A DNA stretch of 64,000 nucleotides. Origin: Kordia sp. TARA_039_SRF. GTDB taxonomy: Bacteria > Bacteroidota > Bacteroidia > Flavobacteriales > Flavobacteriaceae. The stretch covers positions 1 to 64,000 of the forward strand of contig SMNH02000004.1 in NCBI GenBank assembly GCA_006383075.2, written 5' to 3'. Of this stretch, positions 52,532-59,992 are shown in pieces; the first letter of the stretch is position 1, and every line of letters starts with the position of its first letter. The notes beneath the pieces were generated by a model. That model searched no databases. It was given only the letters and a program-made list of their open reading frames with translations, and had not been told where the DNA came from. The position numbers and the translations under genes are program-made.

Positions 52532-52908
52532 TGATAGGAAGCAGTTTAAGAAGACGATGTTGCTGTATTAACTCAACTGATGGAAGTAGTTCTACAGGAT
52601 TTGCCAAAATACAAGGTTTTATTACTGTATATAATTCAGTATTAGAGCAGACATCGCAAGCAGTAGGATATAGAGTTCAGTTACATGACTCTTCAGATGA
52701 TACTGAAATTCTATTTGTGATAGTTTATGAAAGCCCTACTAATGTCAATTATTTGATGGACGATTTAGACGCGACAGATAGTAGTAAATCATATTATCTT
52801 AAAATACTAAATGCAGGAGTTGAAAAAGCAAGAACAGATAATTTCAGTTTGATACAAGGACAAACAAAAACAATAGACTATCAAATAGTAGTCGATGTAA
52901 TTTACTAA
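52531..52908 (+). CDS. Late beta-rich protein
   Basis: The ATG overlaps the endolysin stop. The 125-residue protein has a Cys/Arg-rich N-terminus (RRRCCCINS) and a beta-sandwich-like body (FITVYNSVLEQTSQAVGYRV). It might be a fibre or spike. Function unknown. Confidence 0.55.
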   Translation: MIGSSLRRRCCCINSTDGSSSTGFAKIQGFITVYNSVLEQTSQAVGYRVQLHDSSDDTEILFVIVYESPTNVNYLMDDLDATDSSKSYYLKILNAGVEKARTDNFSLIQGQTKTIDYQIVVDVIY

Positions 52909-52922
52909 TTCAAAGTTCAAAA

Positions 52923-53384
52923 ATGAATCAGATTAAAGAATATATATACGAAATCATTACTTTTTTTAAAGTCACTATCGTTACATTTTTAGCATACATT
53001 GAAGTGCCAGTGAATCCAGTAAAAGTATTTGTTATTCTCATCTTAGTAGACACCGCTTATTCGCTTCTTGTTTGCATAAGAATAGGGGAGAAATATTCCA
53101 GCAAAAAAATGATCTTTGGAATCCTCGAAAAAATAATGATTCTCGGAGTACCAATCCTTATTGCTTATGCTGCAAAAGGATTGATGTTTGAAATTGATTA
53201 TAAGAGTTTGGTCCTTATAACTCTTTGGGTAATGATAATATCGCAAATCAGTTCTATTTGTACGCACACTCTTAGCATGATTAAAGGAAAAAGGTGTAAG
53301 CAGCATGACTTTTTTGAGATTCTTATTTTACAAATAAGAAGGTCAATGGCAAAGATACTTTTGAACCAAAACGAAAAAATTTAA
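52923..53384 (+). CDS. Holin-like membrane protein
   Basis: The 153-residue protein has three or four membrane helices (FFKVTIVTFLAYIEVPVN, VFVILILVDTAYSLLVCI, MILGVPILIAYAAKGLM, LVLITLWVMIISQISSI) and a charged C-terminus. Size and hydropathy match phage holins, and it follows the endolysin gene closely. It should permeabilise the inner membrane for lysis. Confidence 0.75.
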   Translation: MNQIKEYIYEIITFFKVTIVTFLAYIEVPVNPVKVFVILILVDTAYSLLVCIRIGEKYSSKKMIFGILEKIMILGVPILIAYAAKGLMFEIDYKSLVLITLWVMIISQISSICTHTLSMIKGKRCKQHDFFEILILQIRRSMAKILLNQNEKI

Positions 53385-53404
53385 AATTGTTCTTATTTCT
53401 TGCA

Positions 53405-53447
53405 GTCCACAAATACAGAGGGTTTTTAACAGAGTCCTCTGGTGGAC
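53405..53447 (+). promoter_or_regulatory. Two-tier hairpin between late genes
   Basis: GTCCAC (53405-53410) pairs with GTGGAC (53442-53447), and AGAGG (53417-53421) with CCTCT (53436-53440) inside it. It lies 18 bases before the ATG at 53466, without a T-run. It could be a regulatory RNA structure or a packaging/nick site. Confidence 0.5.
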
Positions 53448-53465
53448 ACAAAATCAAAAACAGTT

Positions 53466-53747
53466 ATGAAAATATTAAAATACGCAAGCATTCTCTTTTT
53501 AGCCTACAAGTTATTAGCAAGTGATGTTAATGATGAAACTATTGCAAATAAGAGGAAAGACTTATTGACTTTTTTCGAGTCAGAAGAAAACGAAAAAGGG
53601 ATTGAAGCATTAAGAAAGATGAATGATCATGAAGTTGCCAATGTCCATGAAATATTTTTTGTTTATGGTGGTCCCGAAAATCCAAAAATACCAATCGAGA
53701 AGTTGAATCTATATCTATTAATCATTAAGAAGTACACATTGTTTTGA
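53466..53747 (+). CDS. 93-residue late protein with N-terminal helix
   Basis: From ATG 53466 the protein has an N-terminal hydrophobic helix (LKYASILFLAYKLLAS) and a charged helical rest. The longer frame from 53442 would begin in the hairpin. It overlaps the next gene by four bases. Function unknown. Confidence 0.55.
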   Translation: MKILKYASILFLAYKLLASDVNDETIANKRKDLLTFFESEENEKGIEALRKMNDHEVANVHEIFFVYGGPENPKIPIEKLNLYLLIIKKYTLF

Positions 53748-54208
53748 AAAAAATACTTTGGTTTAGCGTTATTCTATTTTCTTTCGCAGCGTTCAAAGTC
53801 AAACAGACTTATGATGATGTGATTAAAATACTAAGTTCTTTAAAAATCAAGATAACACAAATCAAAAATGTAAAAATAAACCAAGACAATATTACATTCA
53901 ACGCCAGTATTCAATTAATTAATACTACAGAAAAAGAAATTGATTTTGATAGTTTTGGTTATTTATCAATTACAAAAATTGAGCTATACTATAATCAAAC
54001 GGAATTGCTAGGTGTCGCGAACACGAATGTTGCTAGTATTACATTACTTGCGTATGATTACTTCGATATAAATGATATTCCCTTTCAAATTCCACTTAAA
54101 AATTTGATTGATAAGATTGATTTGATAACCAGCCCAAATATCAACGATAAACTATTGTATAAAGTCCACGCCACCGCGTTTGGAAAACAAATGGTAATTG
54201 AAATATGA
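53744..54208 (+). CDS. Late beta-rich membrane-anchored protein
   Basis: The frame starts at TTG 53744 and encodes 154 residues: an N-terminal helix (FSVILFSFAAFKV) and a beta-sandwich-like body (NITFNASIQLINTTEKEIDF), similar to LEA14/WHy-type domains. It overlaps the genes on both sides by four bases. Function unknown. Confidence 0.55.
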   Translation: MKKILWFSVILFSFAAFKVKQTYDDVIKILSSLKIKITQIKNVKINQDNITFNASIQLINTTEKEIDFDSFGYLSITKIELYYNQTELLGVANTNVASITLLAYDYFDINDIPFQIPLKNLIDKIDLITSPNINDKLLYKVHATAFGKQMVIEI

Positions 54209-55173
54209 TGAATAGTATAGAATCCTTTAACAGTCTTCACAATAAAACAGTTACAAGAGAAAGACTTGTAGAAATTAAAAACTTAGCTTTTGACGAGCAA
54301 GAGTTGAAACTCTTTGACAAAATTCGTTCTATATTAAAAGAGCATCCAACATCTGAAGAATTTAAGCTACAGATAAATCATAAACTTATCTCAGAAAAAA
54401 AGCAGCCAGCAAAGCCAAAGAAAAAGTCGTCAAGCAAAAAAGACAAGCCTATTCGTAAAATGGGAGCGCCGTCGATAGAAACAAAAAATTTGATTCCTGC
54501 AAAACTAAAAGACTTGGAGAAAAAAGGATTTGTTTCTGCTAGTTCTAATCCTAAGATTGAAACGTTTACTTTACCTGGAGAAATCGGAAAGTTTCTTCAA
54601 AAAATTCAGAAGTACAAAGAACTTATACTCATCAAAGGAACTAAGCACACTAGTAAATCTCAAATCGCTATGCAAATCGCTAATGCATTTGGAGAAAAGC
54701 AAATGCTTGTAGGTTATATTGATCAAGAGCAGGGCGGATTGTTATCAAAAGACACCTTAAATTCAAGAGATAGAAATACTTCAGAAAAAGGAAGGCAATT
54801 TATTTTAATAAAAGGTGATATTGAAAATCCGATGCAAGAGATTGAAGAAAATTGCAAGCATTTCGATGTCATTGTAGCTGATAGCGTTACCGATCTTGGT
54901 ATTTCTGCGGATGAGCTTAATTACTTACGTACAAAATATCCGAATGTAATTTGGGTTTTTATATCACAAGTGAAGGAAAACGGGAACATGTATGGCGGCA
55001 ATAAAATGGCTCATAATCCTACAAAAATTATCAATTGTCATCCTAATATTGATTACAAAAAGCGATACGCAACATTAGAAAAAAATAGGGGAAACAACCT
55101 TGATGTTTGCTACAACATATTTGAAAAAAAGATAATTGATTGTAATAATAAAGAGAATGAATCCACTAATTAG
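54205..55173 (+). CDS. RecA-fold ATPase with degenerate P-loop, possible packaging or DNA-processing ATPase
   Basis: The 322-residue protein has a basic N-terminal part (about 70-90, KPKKKSSSKKDK) and a RecA/RadA-like core. The P-loop near residue 145 reads GTKHTSKS, with Ser in place of the second Gly. Walker B is DVIVADSVTDLG and the sensor strand is VIWVFISQVKENG; ATLEKNRGN resembles the KNRFG block of RadA. In a late operon with no terminase this is the best candidate for a genome-packaging motor, though repair is also possible. Confidence 0.65.
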   Translation: MMNSIESFNSLHNKTVTRERLVEIKNLAFDEQELKLFDKIRSILKEHPTSEEFKLQINHKLISEKKQPAKPKKKSSSKKDKPIRKMGAPSIETKNLIPAKLKDLEKKGFVSASSNPKIETFTLPGEIGKFLQKIQKYKELILIKGTKHTSKSQIAMQIANAFGEKQMLVGYIDQEQGGLLSKDTLNSRDRNTSEKGRQFILIKGDIENPMQEIEENCKHFDVIVADSVTDLGISADELNYLRTKYPNVIWVFISQVKENGNMYGGNKMAHNPTKIINCHPNIDYKKRYATLEKNRGNNLDVCYNIFEKKIIDCNNKENESTN

Positions 55174-55561
55174 CTTATTCTTAGGAACGTTGTATGTGTA
55201 CAACGAAATTCAAAAAACAAAAGAACCTCCAGTGTATTACACTGAGAGAATTGTTGGTGGTTTCAATGGAATCACTATTCCACCATTTGGGATTTTCATT
55301 AAAGAAAGTGAAAGGGAGAATCAAATGCTTTTGGATCATGAAATAGTTCACTGGAATCAATATCAAAGAGAAGGATTATTTAATTTCCTGAAAAACTACT
55401 ACGCTGAACATCGCGAAAATGGATATGACAACAATAGTTATGAAATAGAAGCTAGGTTGTTATCTGGAGAAAAAATACAATGTCTTAAAAACTACACGAA
55501 TTGCATAAAAAGCGGAACTGCATTAACAGCTCATAATTCTAATTTTAGACATCTTCAGTAG
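55157..55561 (+). CDS. HExxH zinc-peptidase-like late protein
   Basis: From ATG 55157 the protein has 134 residues. LLDHEIVHWNQYQREG near residue 61 gives an HExxH zinc motif; a further Glu is in YEIEARLLSGEK. A Tyr-rich N-terminus precedes it. It may be a maturation protease or a wall peptidase. It ends against the integrase gene tail-to-tail (17-base overlap). Confidence 0.6.
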   Translation: MNPLISLFLGTLYVYNEIQKTKEPPVYYTERIVGGFNGITIPPFGIFIKESERENQMLLDHEIVHWNQYQREGLFNFLKNYYAEHRENGYDNNSYEIEARLLSGEKIQCLKNYTNCIKSGTALTAHNSNFRHLQ

Positions 55562-56798
55562 ATATAATTTTCCAATGTGCATGGTCACGGATTTCTCTTG
55601 GGTATTTGTCTTTGTAAATAGTATCTATTTCGTTACGTTCATGCCCCATAATTTCTCTAATCATGTCTGGGTCCACGTGTAAAAATTTACCAATGGTAGC
55701 AAATGTATGTCGAATACACTTGCTAGTGAATGAATTTTGCTTTGGATGCACTTCAATTTCAAGTTTTTCAATTACATGATTCAAGGATCGATTATATGTT
55801 CGTAGAAATGTTTTGTAGGCGGTTCTATCTTTTTTCCAAGGAAAAATATAATCACTTTTTTCTGTTGAATACTTTTCAATAATTTTTTGGGCTTTATCAA
55901 AAATTTTCACATCAAAAAGTTCGCCTTTTTCGCCTAATTTATTTCGCTTAAAAAACACTCGCCCCTTATCAATATCTTTCTTTTTCAAGAAATAAATATC
56001 AGTCATGTCCTGGCCGCCTAGATAAAATTGAAGCAGTGCCAAATCAATTGTTTTATAAGTCCCTTTTTTTCGAAACTTTCCTTCAGCATTTTCTAGCTTT
56101 TTGATACCATTCTTATCAATATAAACATTTCTAGCGCGCCGCTTACGGACAAAAACGTCTTGGAAAACACCTTTAAATGGCTCATTATCTTTAAGATTAT
56201 TCATCTTACGACATTTATTGTAAAGCGCCCTCAATTCGCTTATGTAGTTAACAATTGTTGCATTTTTAGGATATTTAGGCAATATGTCTTTATTTTTTGA
56301 CATAGCAACACTATTAATCGGTTGGCGCTTTTTCCATTCTTTGTATCGCTCAATCAACGAAGAGTTGATTTCATCAAAATAGAGTGTTTCTCTTCCAAGA
56401 AAGGTTTTAAAATCATTTACAGCAGCTGTGTATGCGCCTGCATTCCCAACACGACCAATACAATTCATGTACTCTATTCTTTCTTTTGCAAATACAAAGA
56501 AATCAAGATCGCTTTTTTCGTTTTTCAACAAATACTGAATCGCTTCATCAACATTCATCAGAGATTTGAAAGCTCTCTTTTGCGCGCGATTTCTTATATT
56601 TTTTATGGTTGGATATAGATCATCAAAATCAACATGTGCAGGTAGCGGAAGTTGGTCAGCTTCATTCCAATGTTCCGCAGTAGAATTTGAGATGGTTTTT
56701 CGCTTAGATTTTCCTTTATGAGTCACTGTTAATTTAATAGGATAATTTCCACCTTTAGAAACACCGTCACTTTTAAACAATTTTACAGTAGCCCTCAT
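55545..56798 (-). CDS. Tyrosine integrase of the element
   Basis: The 417-residue protein has an arm-binding-like N-terminus, a core-binding SAM-like domain (about 100-200) and a catalytic C-terminus: SKCIRHTFAT, MGHERNEIDTIY with the nucleophile Tyr, and DKYP. The first catalytic Arg region reads FYLGGQDMTDIYFLKKKDI, with Gln in place of Arg, a variation common in Bacteroidota recombinases. The gene lies next to its attachment repeat and arm sites, as expected, and controls integration and excision. Confidence 0.93.
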   Translation of the reverse strand: MRATVKLFKSDGVSKGGNYPIKLTVTHKGKSKRKTISNSTAEHWNEADQLPLPAHVDFDDLYPTIKNIRNRAQKRAFKSLMNVDEAIQYLLKNEKSDLDFFVFAKERIEYMNCIGRVGNAGAYTAAVNDFKTFLGRETLYFDEINSSLIERYKEWKKRQPINSVAMSKNKDILPKYPKNATIVNYISELRALYNKCRKMNNLKDNEPFKGVFQDVFVRKRRARNVYIDKNGIKKLENAEGKFRKKGTYKTIDLALLQFYLGGQDMTDIYFLKKKDIDKGRVFFKRNKLGEKGELFDVKIFDKAQKIIEKYSTEKSDYIFPWKKDRTAYKTFLRTYNRSLNHVIEKLEIEVHPKQNSFTSKCIRHTFATIGKFLHVDPDMIREIMGHERNEIDTIYKDKYPREIRDHAHWKIISTEDV

Positions 56799-56802
56799 TT
56801 AG

Positions 56803-56822
56803 AATCGTATATTAATCGTACA
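56803..56822. promoter_or_regulatory. Right integrase arm-type repeats
   Basis: AATCGTATA (56803-56811) and AATCGTACA (56814-56822) are direct repeats spaced 11 bp, matching the left pair at 32589 and 32600. They sit at the integrase start codon, so binding could also autoregulate the gene. Confidence 0.65.
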
Positions 56823-56825
56823 ATA

Positions 56826-56857
56826 TTTACCGTAAAAGTGCATAAATTTACGGTAAA
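56826..56857. promoter_or_regulatory. Double operator upstream of the integrase
   Basis: TTTACCGTAAA (56826-56836) and TTTACGGTAAA (56847-56857) form an inverted pair centred 42 bp before the integrase start. They are of the same type as the palindromes at 32774 and 34887-35059. Confidence 0.6.
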
Positions 56858-56896
56858 TCACAAAAAAAAGACGAAAGCGAAAAATGTTAAAAAATA

Positions 56897-56921
56897 AAAA
56901 ACCCCACAGAATGCGGGGTTT
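56897..56921 (-). terminator. Terminator carried by the right attachment site
   Basis: AAACCCC (56899-56905) pairs with GGGGTTT (56915-56921). On the minus strand it follows the tRNA 3' end mimic and is followed by a T-run. Elements that integrate in tRNA genes often bring such a replacement terminator. Confidence 0.75.
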
Positions 56922-56925
56922 CAGC

Positions 56926-56944
56926 TTGTGACCTCGGCAGGATT
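56926..56944 (-). other. attR-like junction with 19-bp tRNA-Arg 3' end copy
   Basis: TTGTGACCTCGGCAGGATT repeats the left copy exactly. Only the acceptor end and part of the T-loop are present; the rest of a tRNA does not follow. The second prophage begins here. The intact tRNA-Arg would be expected at the far side of that prophage, beyond the window. Confidence 0.75.
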
Positions 56945-57006
56945 ACATATATTTTGTAATATATTGATAATCATATTTTTAAAAAACGCTTGCGACGTTT
57001 GTGAGA

Positions 57007-57342
57007 TTATTTACTTTCGCCTTTATTCAATATGCCTTCAATTTCTTTCTTGAGAATTTCATTTTCTTCGCGGATGATCATACGTATCATCGTAGACAAT
57101 TCAAGCTGTTTTTTAGAAGTTGCTTCACTATCTTTCGTGTCAATAGATCCTTCGCCAGTCAATATCCAATTCATATTAATATCAGGGTACGTGTTACTTA
57201 TTTTATAAAGCACGTCGCCACCAGGAATACTATTATTCGTTTTCATTGAGTTTAAATATCCGTTTGAAACGCCAATGGATATCTCTAATTTTCTAAGGCT
57301 AATACCCTTATTTTTCGCAATTTCAGTAATTCTTTCAATCAT
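57007..57342 (-). CDS. CI/Xre-type phage repressor
   Basis: The 111-residue protein has an N-terminal Xre HTH (KNKGISLRKLEISIGVSNGYL, about 8-28), the linker INMNWILTGEGS typical of phage repressors, and a helical C-terminus. It lacks a LexA-like peptidase domain. It faces away from the early operon across two palindromes and should hold lysogeny. Confidence 0.9.
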   Translation of the reverse strand: MIERITEIAKNKGISLRKLEISIGVSNGYLNSMKTNNSIPGGDVLYKISNTYPDINMNWILTGEGSIDTKDSEATSKKQLELSTMIRMIIREENEILKKEIEGILNKGESK

Positions 57343-57379
57343 TTCTGTATGTGTTTTTAGTTAGCAATCATTAAAATTT

Positions 57380-57428
57380 TATACAAAAAGTATAATATAT
57401 TTTGTTTATGTATAAAATATTCTATACA
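57380..57428. promoter_or_regulatory. Operators between the repressor and early genes
   Basis: TATACAAAAAGTATA (57380-57394) is a 5-5-5 palindrome and TGTATAAAATATTCTATACA (57409-57428) a 6-8-6 palindrome. Both share TATAC half-sites and lie in the divergent promoter region. They are the likely repressor-binding sites. Confidence 0.65.
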
Positions 57429-57501
57429 TTAGCTGTGTATTTGTGAAAATTTTCGTTTCAAATATATAAAAATTAAGCGCAACTAAAAACAATAGATATC
57501 T

Positions 57502-57756
57502 ATGATTGAAGCCAAACACCGAGAAATACTTAAAAAGTATTATTCAAGAAACTATACTAAAGACGTCTTAGAAAACCTAAGAAAAAAAGGAATTGAAAGT
57601 CAGCAAAACACCTCTTTTACTCCTTCTTATATCCGTATGGTATATAGAGGAGAAGTTTCACATCCAGAAATAGAGCTGGCAATTTTTGAAGTTTTCAAAA
57701 AATATAAAGCTAAACACGAAAAGCTTGAAGCGGAAAAACAAGCACTATTACAATAA
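57502..57756 (+). CDS. Early protein, Ner/Cro-like position
   Basis: The 84-residue protein is helical and basic with SFTPSYIRMVYRGEVSHPEI, which fits an HTH recognition region. As the first rightward gene after the operators it is the probable Cro-like regulator. Confidence 0.65.
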   Translation: MIEAKHREILKKYYSRNYTKDVLENLRKKGIESQQNTSFTPSYIRMVYRGEVSHPEIELAIFEVFKKYKAKHEKLEAEKQALLQ

Positions 57757-57772
57757 CCATAAACACTTTCTC

Positions 57773-58024
57773 ATGTCACAAACAAAAATCAGTGGGTTTC
57801 AACCTACCAACAAACCCGCCACAATTTCAAATCTCAATACAAGAGATAAAAAAATACTCCAATACATTGTAAACGGCGAACTGGACAAAGTAATTGCTGA
57901 CAATTTGAATATCACAATGTCTACGCTTGATTCTCACAAGCGAAGACTATTTGAAAAAATTGGTGCCAATGGCAAAACCAACGCTGCCGTCATCGCCATC
58001 AAAAAAGAATTGGTATGTCTATAA
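57773..58024 (+). CDS. LuxR/GerE-type HTH protein
   Basis: From ATG 57773 the protein has 83 residues. LNTRDKKILQYIVNGELDKV and MSTLDSHKRRLFEKIGANGK match the GerE HTH, without a receiver domain. The longer frame from 57686 overlaps the gene before. It is likely a transcription factor of the prophage. Confidence 0.8.
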   Translation: MSQTKISGFQPTNKPATISNLNTRDKKILQYIVNGELDKVIADNLNITMSTLDSHKRRLFEKIGANGKTNAAVIAIKKELVCL

Positions 58025-58218
58025 ACAAAATCAAAGCCATCAAAAGCAATCTCAATTTGTTGCGCGCGCAAGCAGAACAATTGTATGACACTGATTTGTA
58101 TAGCGCCGAAAAACGCGCTGAGCTATTTCCAAAAATTCAGGAACGTATAAAGGAAAAAGAAAAAAAACTCGACGCTATTGCTAAAGATATGGAAGTAGTT
58201 GATGCACAAGCATTATGA
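58015..58218 (+). CDS. 67-residue coiled-coil protein
   Basis: It overlaps the end of the HTH gene by ten bases. It is helical and Lys/Glu-rich (FPKIQERIKEKEKKLDAIAK). Function unknown. Confidence 0.6.
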   Translation: MSINKIKAIKSNLNLLRAQAEQLYDTDLYSAEKRAELFPKIQERIKEKEKKLDAIAKDMEVVDAQAL

Positions 58219-58307
58219 GTTTTAATATTTAGACGAATGCTATTCGTAATCATTGTTTTACAAAACAAATTAAGATAAATAATTACAAATTATACTAAAC
58301 TTCTAAG

Positions 58308-58955
58308 ATGAAATTCGGTTACGCAAGAGTAAGCACACCAGCACAGAATTTACAAATGCAAATAGATGCGCTAGAAGCGTTTGGAGTTGCTCCAAAAAAC
58401 ATTTTGACAGATGTAGCTTCTGGAGCTAAAGAAGATAGAAAAGGCTTAGAAACTCTTTTAATGAAATTGAGAGAAGGCGATTTGGTAATAGTATGGAAGT
58501 CATGTCGACTAGCACGAAACGTTAAACACATGCTTTCTATGATGGAATTCTTTGAGTCAAATAATATTGAATTCAAAAGCTTACAGGAGCCATTTCTGGA
58601 CACAAAATCGCCTCATGGAAGATTTATTTTTAATGTCTTCACTTCATTAAACCAAATGGATAGAGAAATCAACCGCGAACGTGTTATGACAGGTTTACAA
58701 TCTGCTCGTAAGCGTGGTATTAAAGGAGGTCGTCCAAAAGGTCGAACTGAAAGAATTAAAAAGATATCTAAGGCTGTAGTTCTTATGCACAAAGATGAGA
58801 ATAGTTCTATTCGAGAAATAAGGCAAACATTTGGAATTTCTCAGGGAACTATATATCAAATTTTTGAAGATGAGAAGTATGATTATCGTAAGAAGCATAA
58901 AAACATTGGTAATCAAAACGCAAAAAGGAAAATTGAAATTAAAACTAAACAGTAA
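58308..58955 (+). CDS. Serine recombinase (resolvase/invertase type)
   Basis: The 215-residue protein has the resolvase start FGYARVSTPAQN with catalytic Ser9, then LVIVWKSCRLARN and FNVFTSLNQMDREINRERV, and a C-terminal HTH (SSIREIRQTFGISQGTIYQI). The length matches DNA invertases and resolvases, not large integrases. It may invert a tail-fibre cassette or resolve multimers. No obvious inversion sites are in the window. Confidence 0.93.
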   Translation: MKFGYARVSTPAQNLQMQIDALEAFGVAPKNILTDVASGAKEDRKGLETLLMKLREGDLVIVWKSCRLARNVKHMLSMMEFFESNNIEFKSLQEPFLDTKSPHGRFIFNVFTSLNQMDREINRERVMTGLQSARKRGIKGGRPKGRTERIKKISKAVVLMHKDENSSIREIRQTFGISQGTIYQIFEDEKYDYRKKHKNIGNQNAKRKIEIKTKQ

Positions 58956-58960
58956 TAATT

Positions 58961-59311
58961 ATGATAAGAAAGTACAAAATTGAAGATAGTAACACCTATT
59001 TAGAATGCAGTATAAACATTGATCCGTCGATATTAAGCGAAGCCGATGCGAAGCTACTTTTAGAATTCTTTTCGTGGAGTTGGGATAAAAATGCTAATAT
59101 TTATGATGAATTAGCCAAGAAGTATGCTATGTCTGCATTCAATTTCGCAACTCAAAACAGGCATAATACCATAGGAGTGAGACAAGATTTTGATGCCGCT
59201 GAAGGTTATCCGAAAATGGATGGTTCTTTCGGTATAGAATTAATTGATGTAGAAGGTTATGAATTTGACGATCAAGAGTTCAATGTTACAGTTAACGGAG
59301 AAGATATTTAA
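58961..59311 (+). CDS. Early protein of unknown function
   Basis: The 116-residue protein has an acidic C-terminus (DVEGYEFDDQEFNVTV) and aromatic helix (LLEFFSWSWDKN). It starts five bases after the recombinase stop, which ends KQ-TAA, similar to the CAGTAG junctions. Confidence 0.6.
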   Translation: MIRKYKIEDSNTYLECSINIDPSILSEADAKLLLEFFSWSWDKNANIYDELAKKYAMSAFNFATQNRHNTIGVRQDFDAAEGYPKMDGSFGIELIDVEGYEFDDQEFNVTVNGEDI

Positions 59312-59320
59312 ACAGTAGAT

Positions 59321-59497
59321 ATGCGAATAATTATCATTGAAGAGAAAGTATATAGAGTCACAAATAAGGAGTGTGAAAAACTTCAAGAAATGCAAAGAAA
59401 TGACAATTCAGATCATGAAAACACTATGAATTATTTAGATGACGCAAAGAAAAATTATAAATGCTTAGGCGCAATCTTCTTTGATTGTCGCCGATAA
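59321..59497 (+). CDS. 58-residue accessory protein
   Basis: ATG 59321 follows CAGTAG-AT and the next CTGTAG begins four bases after its stop. It starts MRIIIIEEKVYRVTNKECEK and is Asp/Asn-rich. Function unknown. Confidence 0.6.
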   Translation: MRIIIIEEKVYRVTNKECEKLQEMQRNDNSDHENTMNYLDDAKKNYKCLGAIFFDCRR

Positions 59498-59511
59498 AAA
59501 CCTGTAGAATA

Positions 59512-59721
59512 ATGAATTCAAGTGCTGAAAAATATATCAAAGAAAATCGAGAAAAATTATCAATGATGGATATGGCAAAATGCTTGAATATATCATATAA
59601 CAAAGTTCGAAATTTTATGATTGAAAATGATTTGATGATTTCTCCTGAAAAAGTACAGCAAATCAGAATTAATAAAATACGCAAAGTAAATCGTCCTTGG
59701 AATTGGGATGCTTTGCCTTAA
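59512..59721 (+). CDS. 69-residue HTH protein
   Basis: ATG 59512 follows CTGTAG-AATA. The protein has SMMDMAKCLNISYNKVRNFM, a clear helix-turn-helix, and a basic C-terminus. The longer frame from 59485 is rejected because it overlaps the gene before. Confidence 0.7.
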   Translation: MNSSAEKYIKENREKLSMMDMAKCLNISYNKVRNFMIENDLMISPEKVQQIRINKIRKVNRPWNWDALP

Positions 59722-59732
59722 AACAGTAGAAT

Positions 59733-59987
59733 ATGGATGTTTTAAACGGAAACGATCCAACATTAATCTGGAAATATGATAAAGATGGAAACGAACGACC
59801 ATTGCAGGAACAACTCGATAGAAGAAAATCGGATCAGGAGATTGCATTCAGACATATCGAATGGTATTCAAGCAACCCATTAAGATCGAATGCTCTTGAA
59901 AGAGAGATTGCTCATAAAGATAGACTCAATCATCTTGAGAGTATTAAAGCAGACATTAATAGAATTGAAAAATTATTAAAACAGTAG
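59733..59987 (+). CDS. 84-residue accessory protein
   Basis: ATG 59733 follows CAGTAG-AAT. The protein is charged and helical (LEREIAHKDRLNHLESIKAD) and ends LKQ-stop within CAGTAG. Function unknown. Confidence 0.6.
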   Translation: MDVLNGNDPTLIWKYDKDGNERPLQEQLDRRKSDQEIAFRHIEWYSSNPLRSNALEREIAHKDRLNHLESIKADINRIEKLLKQ

Positions 59988-59992
59988 AAATC

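Larger units (their letters stand above)
32483..56944. mobile_element. Integrated element of about 24.5 kb, candidate tailless temperate virus
   Basis: The ends are 19-bp direct repeats from a tRNA-Arg 3' end. Inside both ends are two direct AATCGTACA-type repeats spaced 11 bp, as expected for integrase arm sites. A tyrosine integrase lies next to the right end. The inside has a repressor with a divergent early operon, a tRNA, a replication-type gene, many tiny genes and a late operon with lysozyme, holin, a RecA-fold ATPase and short membrane or beta-rich proteins. No relaxase, conjugation gene, terminase, portal or tail gene is recognised. Confidence 0.8.

Noticed and set aside
32483-56944. 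Reading the element as an integrative conjugative element
   Set aside because: There is no relaxase, TraG-type coupling protein or type IV secretion gene, while lysozyme and holin are present.
58308-58955. The serine recombinase as the integrase of the second prophage
   Set aside because: It is the size of resolvases and invertases and lacks the long C-terminal domain of serine integrases; the tRNA site also points to a tyrosine integrase outside the window.
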